Of a DNA stretch of 52,507 nt, positions 29,195 to 39,400 are shown piece by piece (positions within the stretch are counted from its first letter, which is position 1; each line of letters begins with the position of its first letter). The stretch covers positions 1-52,507 of the forward strand of contig JAHBYC010000018.1 of assembly GCA_019636175.1 (NCBI GenBank), given 5' to 3'. This DNA comes from Caulobacter sp. (GTDB lineage: Bacteria > Pseudomonadota > Alphaproteobacteria > Caulobacterales > Caulobacteraceae). Position numbers and translations under genes: made by a program. The notes under the pieces are model-generated. The model saw only the letters and a list, made by a program, of their open reading frames with translations. It was not told where the DNA came from and searched no databases.

Positions 29195-32100
29195 GCGGGC
29201 CCGAAGACAAACCCGAAACCGCGCCGGCCCCCGCCGATGGCAAGACGAGGGCGGCCCTGCGCCGTTGGCTGCCTCGCAACGCGGCCGGCTGGACGATTGC
29301 GATCTCGGTGATCGTGGTGGTGCTGGTGGGCGCCCTGTCTCTGGGCGTCCGCTACGGCATCAACACCGTTCCCGGCCTGGCTTTCGTCGAGGCCCAGGTC
29401 AATGGACTTAAGATCGGCCGCTATGGACGGCTGAAGATCGAGGGCGTCAGCGGCGACATCTGGCGCAACGTCTCCATACGCCGGCTGATCATCTACGACG
29501 AGAAGGGAACCTGGCTCGAGGGCCGGAACCTGACCATGCGGTGGCGGTATCTGGAGCTGTTCGCGCGACGGTTCCACGCCGACGCCATCAGCGCCGAAAA
29601 CGTGACCGTGCTGCGCCAGCCTACCCTGACGCCGAAGGAGAAGTCCGGGGCCCTGCCGGTGACCGTTCTCATCGATGGACTGAAGGCGCGGATCGAGACG
29701 CGCGAGGCCTTCAGCCAGGTCGCCGGCGATTTCGATCTCGACGGTCGGCTGGCGATGCGCCGGAAGGGCGGGACCAGCGGACGCTTTGTCGCTGTCAGCA
29801 GGCTGCACCGGGGCGACTTTGCCGACGTCGACTTCGCCATCGGGGAGACCGACGCCCTGCTGGTCAACGCCAAGGCGGCTGAGGCGCGGGGCGGGGCCCT
29901 GGCCGGGGCGCTGGGCCTGCCCGCCGACCAGCCTTTCATGCTCGACGCCCAGGCGCGCGGCACGATGGGGGCGGGGCGTTTCAACCTCCTGATCGAGACC
30001 GGCGACAGCCAGCCGGCCAAGGCTGACGGCAGCTGGTCGGCGGCGGGGGGCAAGGCCAGCGGCTACGTGCGCCTCGACGCCTCGAAACTGACCCGCGACC
30101 TGGCGGGGATGCTGGGACCGCAGGTGAAGTTCGACATCGTCGGCAATCCGGCGAAGGGCGACCTCTACAACCTCGACGCCCGGCTCGAGACCGAGACCCT
30201 GTCCCTGGCCATCGTCGGCCCGGCCAATATCGGCAAGCAGTTCGCCGGCCCGGGTGGGGTGAAGGTGACCGCCTCAACGACTTCACTGGGGCGGCTGACG
30301 CAGGATGTGGTGACCGGACAGGCACGGTTCGACGGCAGGTTCGGCGGCGACCTGGGCAGCTTTACCCTCGCCGGCGATCTGCGGGGGACCGAGGTCTCGG
30401 TCGCCGACTATCGTCTGGCCTCGGTCGGCGGGCCGGCGTCGCTGACCCTCGCCAAGGGGGAACTGTCGCTCAACGCCAACCTGACGGGGGCGGGCGGCCA
30501 GGGTCAGGGCTATCTCGCCGCCCTGCTCGGACCTCGCCCCACGGCGCGGATGGAAGGCGCGCGCCTGAAGGACGGCCGGCTGCTGCTGCGGCAGGTGAAG
30601 GCCGACGGCGCCGGGCTGAAACTGGAGGCCAGCGGGTCCCGCGGCCTGCTGGGGGGGCTGTCTTTCAAGGGCACGGCGCAGGTCTCCAACTTCGGGGCGG
30701 TGAAACTGGGCGGACGCGGCGCGGTCAGCGGCTCCTGGTCGGCGGACCAGTCGGGACCGAACAAGCCCTGGAACTTCACCGTCGACGCCAGGGGCTCGAA
30801 CCTGGCTCTGGGCTATGACGAGCTGGACAGGCTGCTGGGCGATGGTCCCCGGCTGCGGGCCCGGGCCAGCCTGCAGGGTGGGGCGGTCGATGTCGCCGAG
30901 GCCAAGCTCGACGCCGCCCACGCCAACGCCACCGGTTCGGGCCGGCTGGGCGCCAAGGGCGACCTGGGCTTCAAGCTGGCCTGGAACGCCGAGGGGCCTT
31001 TCCGGGTCGGGCCGGTGGAGGTAGCGGGCAAGGCCAAGGGCGGCGGGACGCTGGCCGGCACGCTGTCGGCGCCGAGGGCCGACCTGACCGCTCACTTCGA
31101 CGAGATCGACATTCCCCGGCTGCCGCTGCGCAACGCCGATGCGACTCTGACCTTCATGCAACGGCCCGGCGGCGGCGACGGGGCCTTCGCCCTGACCGCC
31201 GAGAGCCCCTCGGGCCCGGCGCGGCTGAAGACCGATTTCGCCATCGCCGACAACGGGGTCGACCTGTCGGCGCTGGATCTGGATGCTGGGGGCGTCAAGG
31301 CCCAGGGGGCCGCGGCGCTGCGGCGCGGTCGCCCGTCCTCGGCCGACCTGACCCTGGCGGTCGGGCCGGGCGTGGTGCTGGACTCCGGGTCCCTGGCCGG
31401 TTCGGCGAAGATCACCGACGCGGCGGGCGGAACCCGCGCGGTGCTGAACCTCACCGCCGACAATGCCGTTTTCCGTGACGCCGGCGGCCTGTCGCTGGAG
31501 AAGGCGGTGATCACCGCGGACGGCCCGCTGAATCGCCTGCCGATGCGGATCAAGGCCAGCGGGGACTCGCCGGCGGGGCTGTACGACCTCGATCTCAACG
31601 GCGTGCTGACCGAGCTGGGCGGCGCCAATGGCGGCGAGGCCGGACGCTGGCAGGCGACCTTCGACGCCACGGGCAAGCTGGGGGCGGCGCAGATCCGCAC
31701 GACCGAGACGGCGCGGCTGTCGGTCGGCGGCGGACTGACCGAGGCGAGGCTGCGACTGGCGACCAGCGCCGGCGGCAAGGGCGCCAATCCCGGCGCGGCC
31801 AGCCTGGACGTGCGGGTCGCCCGGGGCGACGCCACCATCGACGGTGATTTCAACGACCTGCCGCTGGCGGCGATCAACCAGGACCTGGCAGGCCGGTTCG
31901 ACGCCGAGCTGCATCTGCGCGGCAAGGGCGAGAACCTGACCGGACAGCTGGACGCCAAGGTCCGCAATGTGCGGGCGCGGGGTTCGGCCAAGATGCTGAC
32001 CCTCGACGGCGATGTGCAGGCCAGGCTCGACGACCGCTACATCACCGTCCTGGCCAAGGCCTCGAGCGCCCAGGGCCTGAAGGCCGACGGCAGCTTCGTC

Positions 32101-33441
32101 TTCCCGGCCGTGGCCTCGGCGGCGCCGCTGCACCTGGCCATCGATCGCAGCCGCCCGGTGCAGGGCAAGTTCAGCGCCGACGGCGAGATCAAGCCGCTGT
32201 GGGACCTGCTGCTGGGCGGCGATCGCTCGCTCAGCGGTCGGGTGCAGCTGAGCGGCAGCCTGGGCGGGACGCTCGCCGACCCCCGGCTGCTGGGCAAGGC
32301 CAGCCTCAGCGGCGGCGCCTTCGAGGATGGGCCGACGGGCCTGAAGCTGCGCAATGTCAGCCTGGCCGCCGCCTTCGCCGACAACGCCATCGACGTCAGC
32401 CAGTTCAGCGCCAACGACCCCGGCGGCGGCAAGGCCGAGGGCTCGGGCCGGATCAGCCTGCTGCGGGAGGGGACCAGCAGCTTCAAGCTCGACCTGACCC
32501 GCTTCCAGGTCATCGACAACGACATGGCCACGGTGCAGGCCAGCGGCCAGACCACGGTCAACCGCGCAGCCGACGGCAACGTGCGGCTGGAAGGCGCCCT
32601 GCGCATCGACCGGGCCGAGATCGCCGCCGAACCGCTGAGCCCCAGCGGGGCGACGCCGATGGACGTCATCGAGATCAACAAGCCGCAGACCGCCGCCAGC
32701 CGGCGTGCCGCGGCGGCCAAGGAGAAGGAGGCGGCGGGGCCCGCCGTGACCCTGGATGTCACCTTCAAGGCGGCGCGGGGCATCTTTGTCCGCGGCCGGG
32801 GTCTGGATGTGGAGCTGTCGCTGGACGCCCATGTCACCGGCACCAGCAACAACCCGGTGCTGACCGGCACGGCCAATGTGGTGCGCGGCGACTATGACTT
32901 CGCCGGCAAGCGGTTCGAGTTCGACGAGCGCGGTGAAATCCGCCTGTCGACCGACCCGGAGAAGATCCGGCTGAACCTGACCGCCACCCGCGAGGACCCC
33001 AGCCTGACCGCGGTGGTCAGGGTTCAGGGCACGGCCGCCAAGCCCGAGATCACCCTGACCTCGACTCCGGAGCTGCCGCAGGACGAGGTGCTCAGCCGGG
33101 TGCTGTTCGGATCATCGGCGGCGCAGCTGTCTCCCTTCGAGGCGGCGCAGCTGGCCTCGGCCCTGGCCAACCTGGCCGGCGGCGGCGGCTTCGACGTGAT
33201 CGGCAACATCCGCCAGCTGGCGGGGCTGGACCGGCTGACGCTGGGCGGCACCGAACTGACCGGGGTGACCGTGGCCGGCGGCAAGTACCTGACCAACGAC
33301 GTCTATCTGGAACTGATCGGCGGCGGCCGCGACGGCGGCGCGGTGCAGGTCGAATGGCGGGTGCGCAAGAACCTGTCGATCGTCTCCCGTGTCGGCGGCG
33401 CCGACAGCAAGATCTCGGTGCGCTGGCGGCGGGATTACTAG
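29191..33441 (+). CDS. tamB: Translocation and assembly module protein TamB (DUF490)
   Basis: The 1416-residue protein has a short cytoplasmic start, one N-terminal membrane anchor (about residues 33-53, AGWTIAISVIVVVLVGALS), a very long beta-rich periplasmic body of repeated groove-forming strands, and the conserved C-terminal DUF490/TamB domain (about 1090-1416). The C-terminus ends RVGGADSKISVRWRRDY. TamB-like proteins bridge the two membranes and are linked to phospholipid transport and barrel assembly. It starts with TTG inside the tamA stop (TTGA), so the pair is coupled. Size fits the family. Confidence 0.93.
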   Translation: MSGPEDKPETAPAPADGKTRAALRRWLPRNAAGWTIAISVIVVVLVGALSLGVRYGINTVPGLAFVEAQVNGLKIGRYGRLKIEGVSGDIWRNVSIRRLIIYDEKGTWLEGRNLTMRWRYLELFARRFHADAISAENVTVLRQPTLTPKEKSGALPVTVLIDGLKARIETREAFSQVAGDFDLDGRLAMRRKGGTSGRFVAVSRLHRGDFADVDFAIGETDALLVNAKAAEARGGALAGALGLPADQPFMLDAQARGTMGAGRFNLLIETGDSQPAKADGSWSAAGGKASGYVRLDASKLTRDLAGMLGPQVKFDIVGNPAKGDLYNLDARLETETLSLAIVGPANIGKQFAGPGGVKVTASTTSLGRLTQDVVTGQARFDGRFGGDLGSFTLAGDLRGTEVSVADYRLASVGGPASLTLAKGELSLNANLTGAGGQGQGYLAALLGPRPTARMEGARLKDGRLLLRQVKADGAGLKLEASGSRGLLGGLSFKGTAQVSNFGAVKLGGRGAVSGSWSADQSGPNKPWNFTVDARGSNLALGYDELDRLLGDGPRLRARASLQGGAVDVAEAKLDAAHANATGSGRLGAKGDLGFKLAWNAEGPFRVGPVEVAGKAKGGGTLAGTLSAPRADLTAHFDEIDIPRLPLRNADATLTFMQRPGGGDGAFALTAESPSGPARLKTDFAIADNGVDLSALDLDAGGVKAQGAAALRRGRPSSADLTLAVGPGVVLDSGSLAGSAKITDAAGGTRAVLNLTADNAVFRDAGGLSLEKAVITADGPLNRLPMRIKASGDSPAGLYDLDLNGVLTELGGANGGEAGRWQATFDATGKLGAAQIRTTETARLSVGGGLTEARLRLATSAGGKGANPGAASLDVRVARGDATIDGDFNDLPLAAINQDLAGRFDAELHLRGKGENLTGQLDAKVRNVRARGSAKMLTLDGDVQARLDDRYITVLAKASSAQGLKADGSFVFPAVASAAPLHLAIDRSRPVQGKFSADGEIKPLWDLLLGGDRSLSGRVQLSGSLGGTLADPRLLGKASLSGGAFEDGPTGLKLRNVSLAAAFADNAIDVSQFSANDPGGGKAEGSGRISLLREGTSSFKLDLTRFQVIDNDMATVQASGQTTVNRAADGNVRLEGALRIDRAEIAAEPLSPSGATPMDVIEINKPQTAASRRAAAAKEKEAAGPAVTLDVTFKAARGIFVRGRGLDVELSLDAHVTGTSNNPVLTGTANVVRGDYDFAGKRFEFDERGEIRLSTDPEKIRLNLTATREDPSLTAVVRVQGTAAKPEITLTSTPELPQDEVLSRVLFGSSAAQLSPFEAAQLASALANLAGGGGFDVIGNIRQLAGLDRLTLGGTELTGVTVAGGKYLTNDVYLELIGGGRDGGAVQVEWRVRKNLSIVSRVGGADSKISVRWRRDY

Positions 33442-33459
33442 GGTTTTCCCGGTTTCCGC

Positions 33460-33635
33460 TTTCCCGGCGAAGGCCGGGATTCAGATTCATCCGCGGGGGT
33501 CGGGAATATGGTCCTGAACAGCCGGGGCCCAGATCCATGCATGGGACTTGGAGCACGGTCCTGAATGGCCGGTTCTTTGGCAACTGGGCCCCGGCCTTGG
33601 CTGGCGCCGCCCTTCGGGTCGCCGGGGAAGCGGGT
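33460..33635. repeat. Dispersed palindromic repeat, copy A
   Basis: The gap after tamB is filled by a REP-like mosaic. It has a hairpin near 33461-33480, two units containing GGTCCTGAA (33510 and 33557), CTGGGCCCCGGC at 33584, and a 28-base segment (33599-33626). That segment is present as an exact inverted copy at 34168-34195. Copy B lies on the other side of the DUF1428 gene. Confidence 0.8.
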
Positions 33636-33670
33636 GAGGGGTGCCGGGGTCTGACAGGCCCCGACCGGCC

Positions 33671-34024
33671 CTAGAACCGCGTCAGCTCGGTGAAGCCGCC
33701 GAAGATCATGCGTTCGGGATCGAAGGGGGCGGCGGTCTCGCAGTCCTGCATCCTTGGGTCCTGCATGACCCTGGCGTTGATTTCGTCGCGCTTTTCCCGG
33801 GATTCGTAGGTGATCCAGGAGAAGATGACGACCTCGTCGTCCCGGGCCTGAACCGCGCGGGGAAAGCTGGTCAGCTTGCCGTAGGGCACGTCCTCGGCGA
33901 CGCATTCGACATAGGACAGGGCGCCAAACTCCATCCAGATCGACCCGGCGCGTTCGGTGAGCGCCTTGTAGGCGTCCAGCCTGTCCTTCGGGATCGCCAG
34001 CACAAATCCATCGACATAGGCCAT
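33671..34024 (-). CDS. DUF1428 family protein
   Basis: This 117-residue protein starts MAYVDGFVLAIPKDRLDAYK and contains WMEFGALSYVECVAEDVPYGK and FSWITYESREKRDEINARVM in sequence, which match DUF1428 (the YbaA-like dimeric alpha-beta barrel fold). The family has no assigned biochemical function. No signal peptide is visible. It is a single gene with palindromic repeats on both sides. GGAGG lies close upstream of the ATG (minus strand, near 34031), a good ribosome binding site. Confidence 0.85.
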   Translation of the reverse strand: MAYVDGFVLAIPKDRLDAYKALTERAGSIWMEFGALSYVECVAEDVPYGKLTSFPRAVQARDDEVVIFSWITYESREKRDEINARVMQDPRMQDCETAAPFDPERMIFGGFTELTRF

Positions 34025-34154
34025 GGGGTTTCCTCCGGTTGCCAGCCAAGGACGCGCGAGACGCGGTCGATCCTACAACAGGACTGGGCTCACCGCCTTC
34101 CTTGGGAAACGGATGACGTTGGCGAGGCGTCTGTTGGCCGTGAAGCAGGTCTTC

Positions 34155-34291
34155 CTATTCCCGCCTTCCCGGCGACCCGAAGGGCGGCGCCAGCCAATGC
34201 CGGGATCCAGTTTCACCCACGGGATAGGGAGCATGGTCCTGAAGGGCCGGTGCTCAGTCGGCTGGGCCCCGGCGTTCGCCGGGGAAGCGGA
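34155..34291. repeat. Dispersed palindromic repeat, copy B
   Basis: Copy B shares with copy A the 28-base inverted segment (34168-34195), ATGGTCCTGAA (34233), GGCCGGT, and CTGGGCCCCGGC near 34262. It ends in GCCGGGGAAGCGG, the inverted partner of its own start, so the whole element can fold as one long hairpin. It lies just beyond the 3' end of the histidine kinase gene. Confidence 0.8.
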
Positions 34292-34302
34292 GGAAGCTGG
34301 CT

Positions 34303-36066
34303 TCAGGCGGCCTGTTCGGCGTCAGTGGGGCGGGGGGCGGTGCTGACGGCGGCGGAGACGTGGTCGATCAGGGCCTGCATCTCGACCGGCTTGGTGATGA
34401 AGACATCGACCCCGACCTCGGCCCACTGGCGGCGGTGCTCCGACATGGCGTTGGCGGTCAGGGCCAGGATGGGGGTGGCGACATTGGGGCCGTCGCCGGC
34501 GCGGATGCGGGCCGAGGCCTCGACCCCGCCCATCACCGGCATCTGCATGTCCATCAGGATGACGTCGTAGGGAGCCAGCAGGGCCATGGCCACGGCCTCG
34601 GCGCCGGTGCCGGCCACTGTGACCTCCGCGCCCAGGGGCTCCAGCATCAGCCGCACGATGCGCTGGTTGACCTCGTGATCCTCGGCCAGCAGCACCCGCA
34701 CCGCGCCCTCGGCACGGCCCTCGGCGACGCGGTCGACGGCTCCGGCCGCTCCGGCGGCGGCCTCGGCCAGGACCAGGGGGATTTCCAGCCGGAAGGTCGA
34801 GCCAACGCCCAGCTGGCTGCGCACGGTCAGGGTGCCGCCCATCAGCTCGGCCAGGCGGCGGCTGATCGACAGGCCAAGGCCGGTGCCGCCATGGGCCCGG
34901 GTGACGCCGGTGCTGCCCTGTTCGAAGCTGGAGAACACCCGGGCGGCGGTCTCCTCGTCCATGCCGCTGCCGCTGTCCTCGACCTCGACCCAAAGGCGGG
35001 GGGCGGTCTCGCCATCGGCCTCGATGCAGCCGCCGCGCACGACGATGAAGCCGCGGCGGGTGAACTTGGTGGCGTTGGACAGCAGGTTGGAAATGATCTG
35101 CTGGAAGCGCAGGGGGTCGGTGATCACCCGGTCGGGCAGGTCGCCGGGCTCGAAGGCCAGGGTCACCCCGGCCGGGGTCTTGGCGCTCCACAGCCGGGTG
35201 GCCGCCTGCAGCTTTTCGACCAGATCGAAGGGGCCGGGATCGACCTCCAGCTTGCCGGACTCGATGCGCGACAGGTCGAGCACGTCGTTGAGCAGGCCCA
35301 GCAACACCTCCGAGGCGTTGGCCAGCATGGCGACATGGTCGGCCTGGTCGGGGGTTAGCTCGGTGCGCCGCAACAGGCTGCCGGCGGCGACCACGGCGTT
35401 CATCGGGGTGCGGATCTCGTGGCTGATGGTGGCCAGGAAGTCGCTCTTGGCGGCGTTGGCCTGCTGGGCCTGGTCCAGCGCCGCGGTCATCCTGGCGTTG
35501 GTCTCCTGGATGCGTTTGACCGCCAGCCAGGCGTGCAGCACGAACACCGCCCCGCCGCAGGAGATCAGCGCCATCTGGCCCAGGTCGACCCCGGGCGAGA
35601 TCAACCCCAGGACCAGGGGCGCGCCGAGCAGATAGCCGATATGAGGCCCCAGCACCGGCTTCAGGCCCAGCGGCGTGGGGGCCATCTGCAGGGCGTTGTT
35701 GATGATCGAGCCGGTCATCGACAGGATGGCGAAGACCTTGCCGGCAGGGGAGCCCTGGAACCACAGATAGAGGGCCAGGCCCGAATAGAGGGCGGCGTTG
35801 GCCGCCATGCTGAACAGGAACAGGTTGCGCCGCATGCGGCTGATCGGGGCGGGCGTCGCGGCGCGCAGCGGCTCGGCCAGCAGGTGGTCGATCAACTGGC
35901 CGGCGGTGACGGCGGCGAACCAGATCAGCGGAACGAAGCCGCCGATGAGGAACCAGCTGATGGCCCCGATGAACAGGGCGAACCCGATCCGCGCCCGCAG
36001 GTCGCGCCCGCGATTGGCCGCCATGGCCCGCAGATCGGCTTCGTCACTGGCGCTGATGGTCGTCAT
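34303..36066 (-). CDS. Membrane hybrid sensor histidine kinase with receiver domain
   Basis: The 587-residue protein has about six membrane segments (residues 25-190) with no periplasmic sensor domain. Next come a HisKA dimerisation domain with the phospho-acceptor histidine in SHEIRTPMN (about residue 216), an ATPase domain (NLLSNATKF, DSGSGMD, HGGTGLGLSI), and a C-terminal receiver domain with the acceptor aspartate in ILMDMQMPVMGG (about 500). It probably feeds a separate phosphotransfer protein or works alone. The ATG at 36066 follows a G-rich Shine-Dalgarno. An ATG at 36093 lacks one. No cognate regulator is adjacent and the signal is unknown. Confidence 0.93.
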   Translation of the reverse strand: MTTISASDEADLRAMAANRGRDLRARIGFALFIGAISWFLIGGFVPLIWFAAVTAGQLIDHLLAEPLRAATPAPISRMRRNLFLFSMAANAALYSGLALYLWFQGSPAGKVFAILSMTGSIINNALQMAPTPLGLKPVLGPHIGYLLGAPLVLGLISPGVDLGQMALISCGGAVFVLHAWLAVKRIQETNARMTAALDQAQQANAAKSDFLATISHEIRTPMNAVVAAGSLLRRTELTPDQADHVAMLANASEVLLGLLNDVLDLSRIESGKLEVDPGPFDLVEKLQAATRLWSAKTPAGVTLAFEPGDLPDRVITDPLRFQQIISNLLSNATKFTRRGFIVVRGGCIEADGETAPRLWVEVEDSGSGMDEETAARVFSSFEQGSTGVTRAHGGTGLGLSISRRLAELMGGTLTVRSQLGVGSTFRLEIPLVLAEAAAGAAGAVDRVAEGRAEGAVRVLLAEDHEVNQRIVRLMLEPLGAEVTVAGTGAEAVAMALLAPYDVILMDMQMPVMGGVEASARIRAGDGPNVATPILALTANAMSEHRRQWAEVGVDVFITKPVEMQALIDHVSAAVSTAPRPTDAEQAA

Positions 36067-36167
36067 GGAGAGCCCCCCTGAAGGAAAGCTCATAGCGGCG
36101 GCGACTTAAGGAGCGGTTGAAACGAAGAGCGGTGTTACGGGTGCAGGGGCGGGGGCCCCACCGCAGT

Positions 36168-36213
36168 CCTTCTCCCGGACCCGGGAGAAGGTGGCGCGAA
36201 GCGCCGGATGAGG
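36168..36213 (+). repeat. REP-like element (CCTTCTCCC ... GGATGAGG family)
   Basis: A stem CCTTCTCCCGG/CCGGGAGAAGG is followed by a second small hairpin GGCGCGAAGCGCC and GGATGAGG. Four relatives lie at 41734-42163. A partial inverted piece (CCTCATCCGACCTGCGC) follows at 36270. Confidence 0.85.
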
Positions 36214-36436
36214 ACAGCGCCAGCCTTGGGCGATAGTCCTGAATCCCAACCTTCCAACCCCCGCGCCGCCCTCATCCGACCTGCGCGCGCGGCAGCGGGA
36301 CCTGACGGCGGCGTGCTGGGCGCTGGGGAGTGTGGTGCGGTTGATGGTGCGGGGGTAGGGGGGCTGTTTCCCACGCGGAGGCTCAAATAGAGGCCATGGA
36401 AGGGCTCCTCCGCGCATCTTCAACTGCAACGCTAGA
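36214..36436. other. Non-coding stretch before the low-GC gene
   Basis: No gene is supported here. The stretch holds the partial REP piece near 36270 and an 8-base inverted repeat CGCGGAGG/CCTCCGCG (36374-36381 with 36407-36414, 25-base loop) just past the 3' end of the minus-strand 1259-residue gene. The inverted repeat could act as a transcription end or stability element. It has no T-tract. Confidence 0.5.
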
Positions 36437-39400
36437 TCATCTGCGGAGGTTTTCTTGCGCCGTATCCAGATCGACCCATTTGGCGTGACTTTCCCAATTG
36501 TCCCCGATGCTTTCTAGAAGAGAGGCTGTTCGGGGCCAGCGTTGAGCGGTCTTCGCCCAACCGTAGTAGGAAGCGGCAAGTTCACGTTCTTGATCGCCCC
36601 CGCTATCTGGGTTCCGCCAATGGACACCCCGCATATTGAACCGCTCTGTATTTATGCCGCGTTCAACATCGACCGCCTTCAATTCTTCGATTAGGTCGCG
36701 AACCGCCTCGTGTGGCCAGGCGCCATCGCTCCCAAGCGGTGCGTGGGCGAGCAAGTGGCCAATGTAGATGTCGGTGACCGTGGCCAACTTCGCCTGTGCG
36801 CCGAGATTTCTTGCGCGGAGAACCCACTCCCGAAGTTGCTCGAGATTCACTGCATCCCCGGCATGACCCGGCATGACCTTCAGCTGCGACAGAAGGCGAT
36901 AGCTAGTCTCCGCCCGGGCTACCTCAGCCGCAGATGGAGGGGGCCTTTCCTTCTCACCCGCGTCGGACTCTTTGTCGTCATTGGGGACAAACACGTCGCG
37001 AATGAACATCAAGAAAATCTCTGGGTCTGAAGCCGCCATTTCATGAATGATCAACTTCTCGTCTTCGTGCTCAAGAAGTTTGAAATATGCGTATTCGCGC
37101 CTCGCAATATCAATTCTCGGAACTTCCGGATTATTTCGCAGGGCCTCAAAGGTTTGGCTGAAATGGTAGGTCAGCATTTGATGCGTGCGATCTGGGTGCG
37201 CGTTAAGTTCATCAATGCTGTCATCGAGCAGTTGCAGAAGTAATTCCGGTCGAACTTCCTTCAATTGGCTATAGATCGCTTCAATAGCCGCCGTAGGCCG
37301 ACCAACTGAGCGGTAGTTGTCGATCAGTCGACTGGTAGTTGCCATGTCGCCTTTGAACGACCAAGACGATTTCTGGAGCCAGTACGCCGCGCGCACATCC
37401 TGCCCAAAGCGTTCCGCAAAGTCCCAAGTGTCTGGCTCGTCAGGCAGGCCCGAGAGGGCCGACGCAATAGCCTCAGCAGACCATTGTTGCGTCTTGGCAA
37501 TTCCTGAGAACAGTTCCTTTGCTGCAGAATTTCTTGCAAAATAGCAGTTTAGGAGTGCTCGGGCGAATTGGAGTAGAGCTCCGTCGCTCGATGGAATAGT
37601 CGCAATCAAAAGTTCTTGGATTTCTCCATCGTTCTGAATGGCCGCGGAGGTCGCTTGTGCGACAGCCCAGGGCAACTTTGCGTTCCGCGCGAGCTCCAAG
37701 ATCGAAGCGCGGCCCCCAGGGCCGTCCGCAATAGCCGCCACCGCGTCTTTTCGCGCTTTGGCGACCGCTTCTTCGTCACGCCGGTCTTTGCCAGGGATTT
37801 CTGGAAACCAGTCATCGAATAGCCACCGGACCTTTTCCAGCGGTTGGCTAGGTTCGTACCGTTCGACGAGATCGTCGATCGGTTTGAGCTCTTGTTCGGT
37901 GAGAGCCCATTTTGCGTCCGAAAAGCTCCTATGCCTGTGAAGAAAATCGCGGAGAGCCGTCCACAGGCCGATACGAGCGGGTTCGTCAGCCTGCTCTAAG
38001 AAATCGGAAATCCGCGCCGCTAGCTCAGATCGGCTGTCGGATGAGAAATGGTCGAACCGCCTGGCGAGGGTAGCAAGACGATTAGGATCATTGCCTGCTA
38101 TCCGAATGGCACGACCAACGACTTCGTTCTGCATCGCCCACACTGCTGAATAAGTGAGGCGGCCTTGAGATGTGCCGACATCCCGAAATTTTGGCCTAGA
38201 CGTAGGGGACGAGACATCGCGTTGACTGGGTAAGATTTTAGTTAGCAGCTCCCAGCCGATACTTGGTTCAGAAGCAAGAATTTCGTCCAGCGCTGCCAGT
38301 CGCGCTTCGGGGCCAGCCATCGTTTGCGGCATCCACGGCAGAAATATCTCGCGCAAACTGCCGATCGGACGGTTCCCAAGATCGCCGCCCGGATCGATAC
38401 GCGCCAATCCGGCTAGCACCAGGGTGACACGTCGAAAATACCGCGGGTCCCAAGCTAGCGTCTCCAACGCGAACAGCAGTCCAGTGTGTGGGCTGGAGGG
38501 CCCAAATATCCCCTGGTTGCGGTCCTTGAAAATTCCCGAAAGCATCGCCTCATCGCCCTCGAGCATCTTCTCGAGGGCCTTAAGCAAAGGGTCGGGTGCC
38601 GCCTCCATCAAGACCGGCAGTTGCCCTCGCAAACTCTCGATCAACCGATGGTCAGCGGCCAGCCCCGGCAGTTTTTCAACGATGCGGTTGACCCAATCTT
38701 GAGGGCTGCCAGCCTCCATGACGACGCCAGCTTGCTCATGGAGAACCGCCAATACGAGCAGAGTGTTGGCGATGCCATCCCGCAGCCATGAACTGAATTG
38801 GGCTAGGCGCTCGCTTTCCCGCTCGTACGGCGCGTCCGGGTCCGGCACAGGATTGGGTTCCGAGAATACGAGAGTCGCTGCCTGCTCCAATCTCGCGAAA
38901 TCCGTCTCAGTAAGCAGGTGTCCCAAGTGAATGAAGGCATCCACCGGCGCGCGCATGGTCCAGACGGTCCCCGCCTGGTCGATTGGTGGGTCTTGCAGGC
39001 GCTTCAGTGGTAGCAAGTCGCGCTCTATCGCGACATGATCCTTCGCCCCTCCGGTCAATAGTTGGAGGATGTCGCGATCGGGGGTGTTTCGTGTGTCCCA
39101 AGCCCCCGCGAGCATAGGCGCGATCAGCACTTCTGCCTTGTGAACCCATGCAGGAAGCTCAACATTTCCAGCAGGAATCTGGCGCCCAAGAATGGTAACG
39201 CTGCGACCAGATGTTCGGGCCAACTCCGTCGCTTTGACCTCGTCAAACCCCATCGTTTGGATCGCCTTCCCAAAGGTGAAGGTATCCGGCCGATTGAGCG
39301 CTTGGTGGTCACGCTTCGGCGTGTCGGCCCCAGCGGAGATCAGCGTAGTGCCCTTGGACGCAAGCAGCCCCGAAAGCTGGTTGGCTTGCGCGCGGGGAAA

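Noticed and set aside
30283-32832. Minus-strand open frame of 849 codons inside tamB
   Set aside because: It is antisense to tamB and shows no domain or start signal, a GC artefact.
34325-35764. Second minus-strand frame within the histidine kinase gene
   Set aside because: Its translation is Arg/Gly/Pro-rich and without motifs, while the kinase frame has all HisKA, ATPase and receiver signatures.
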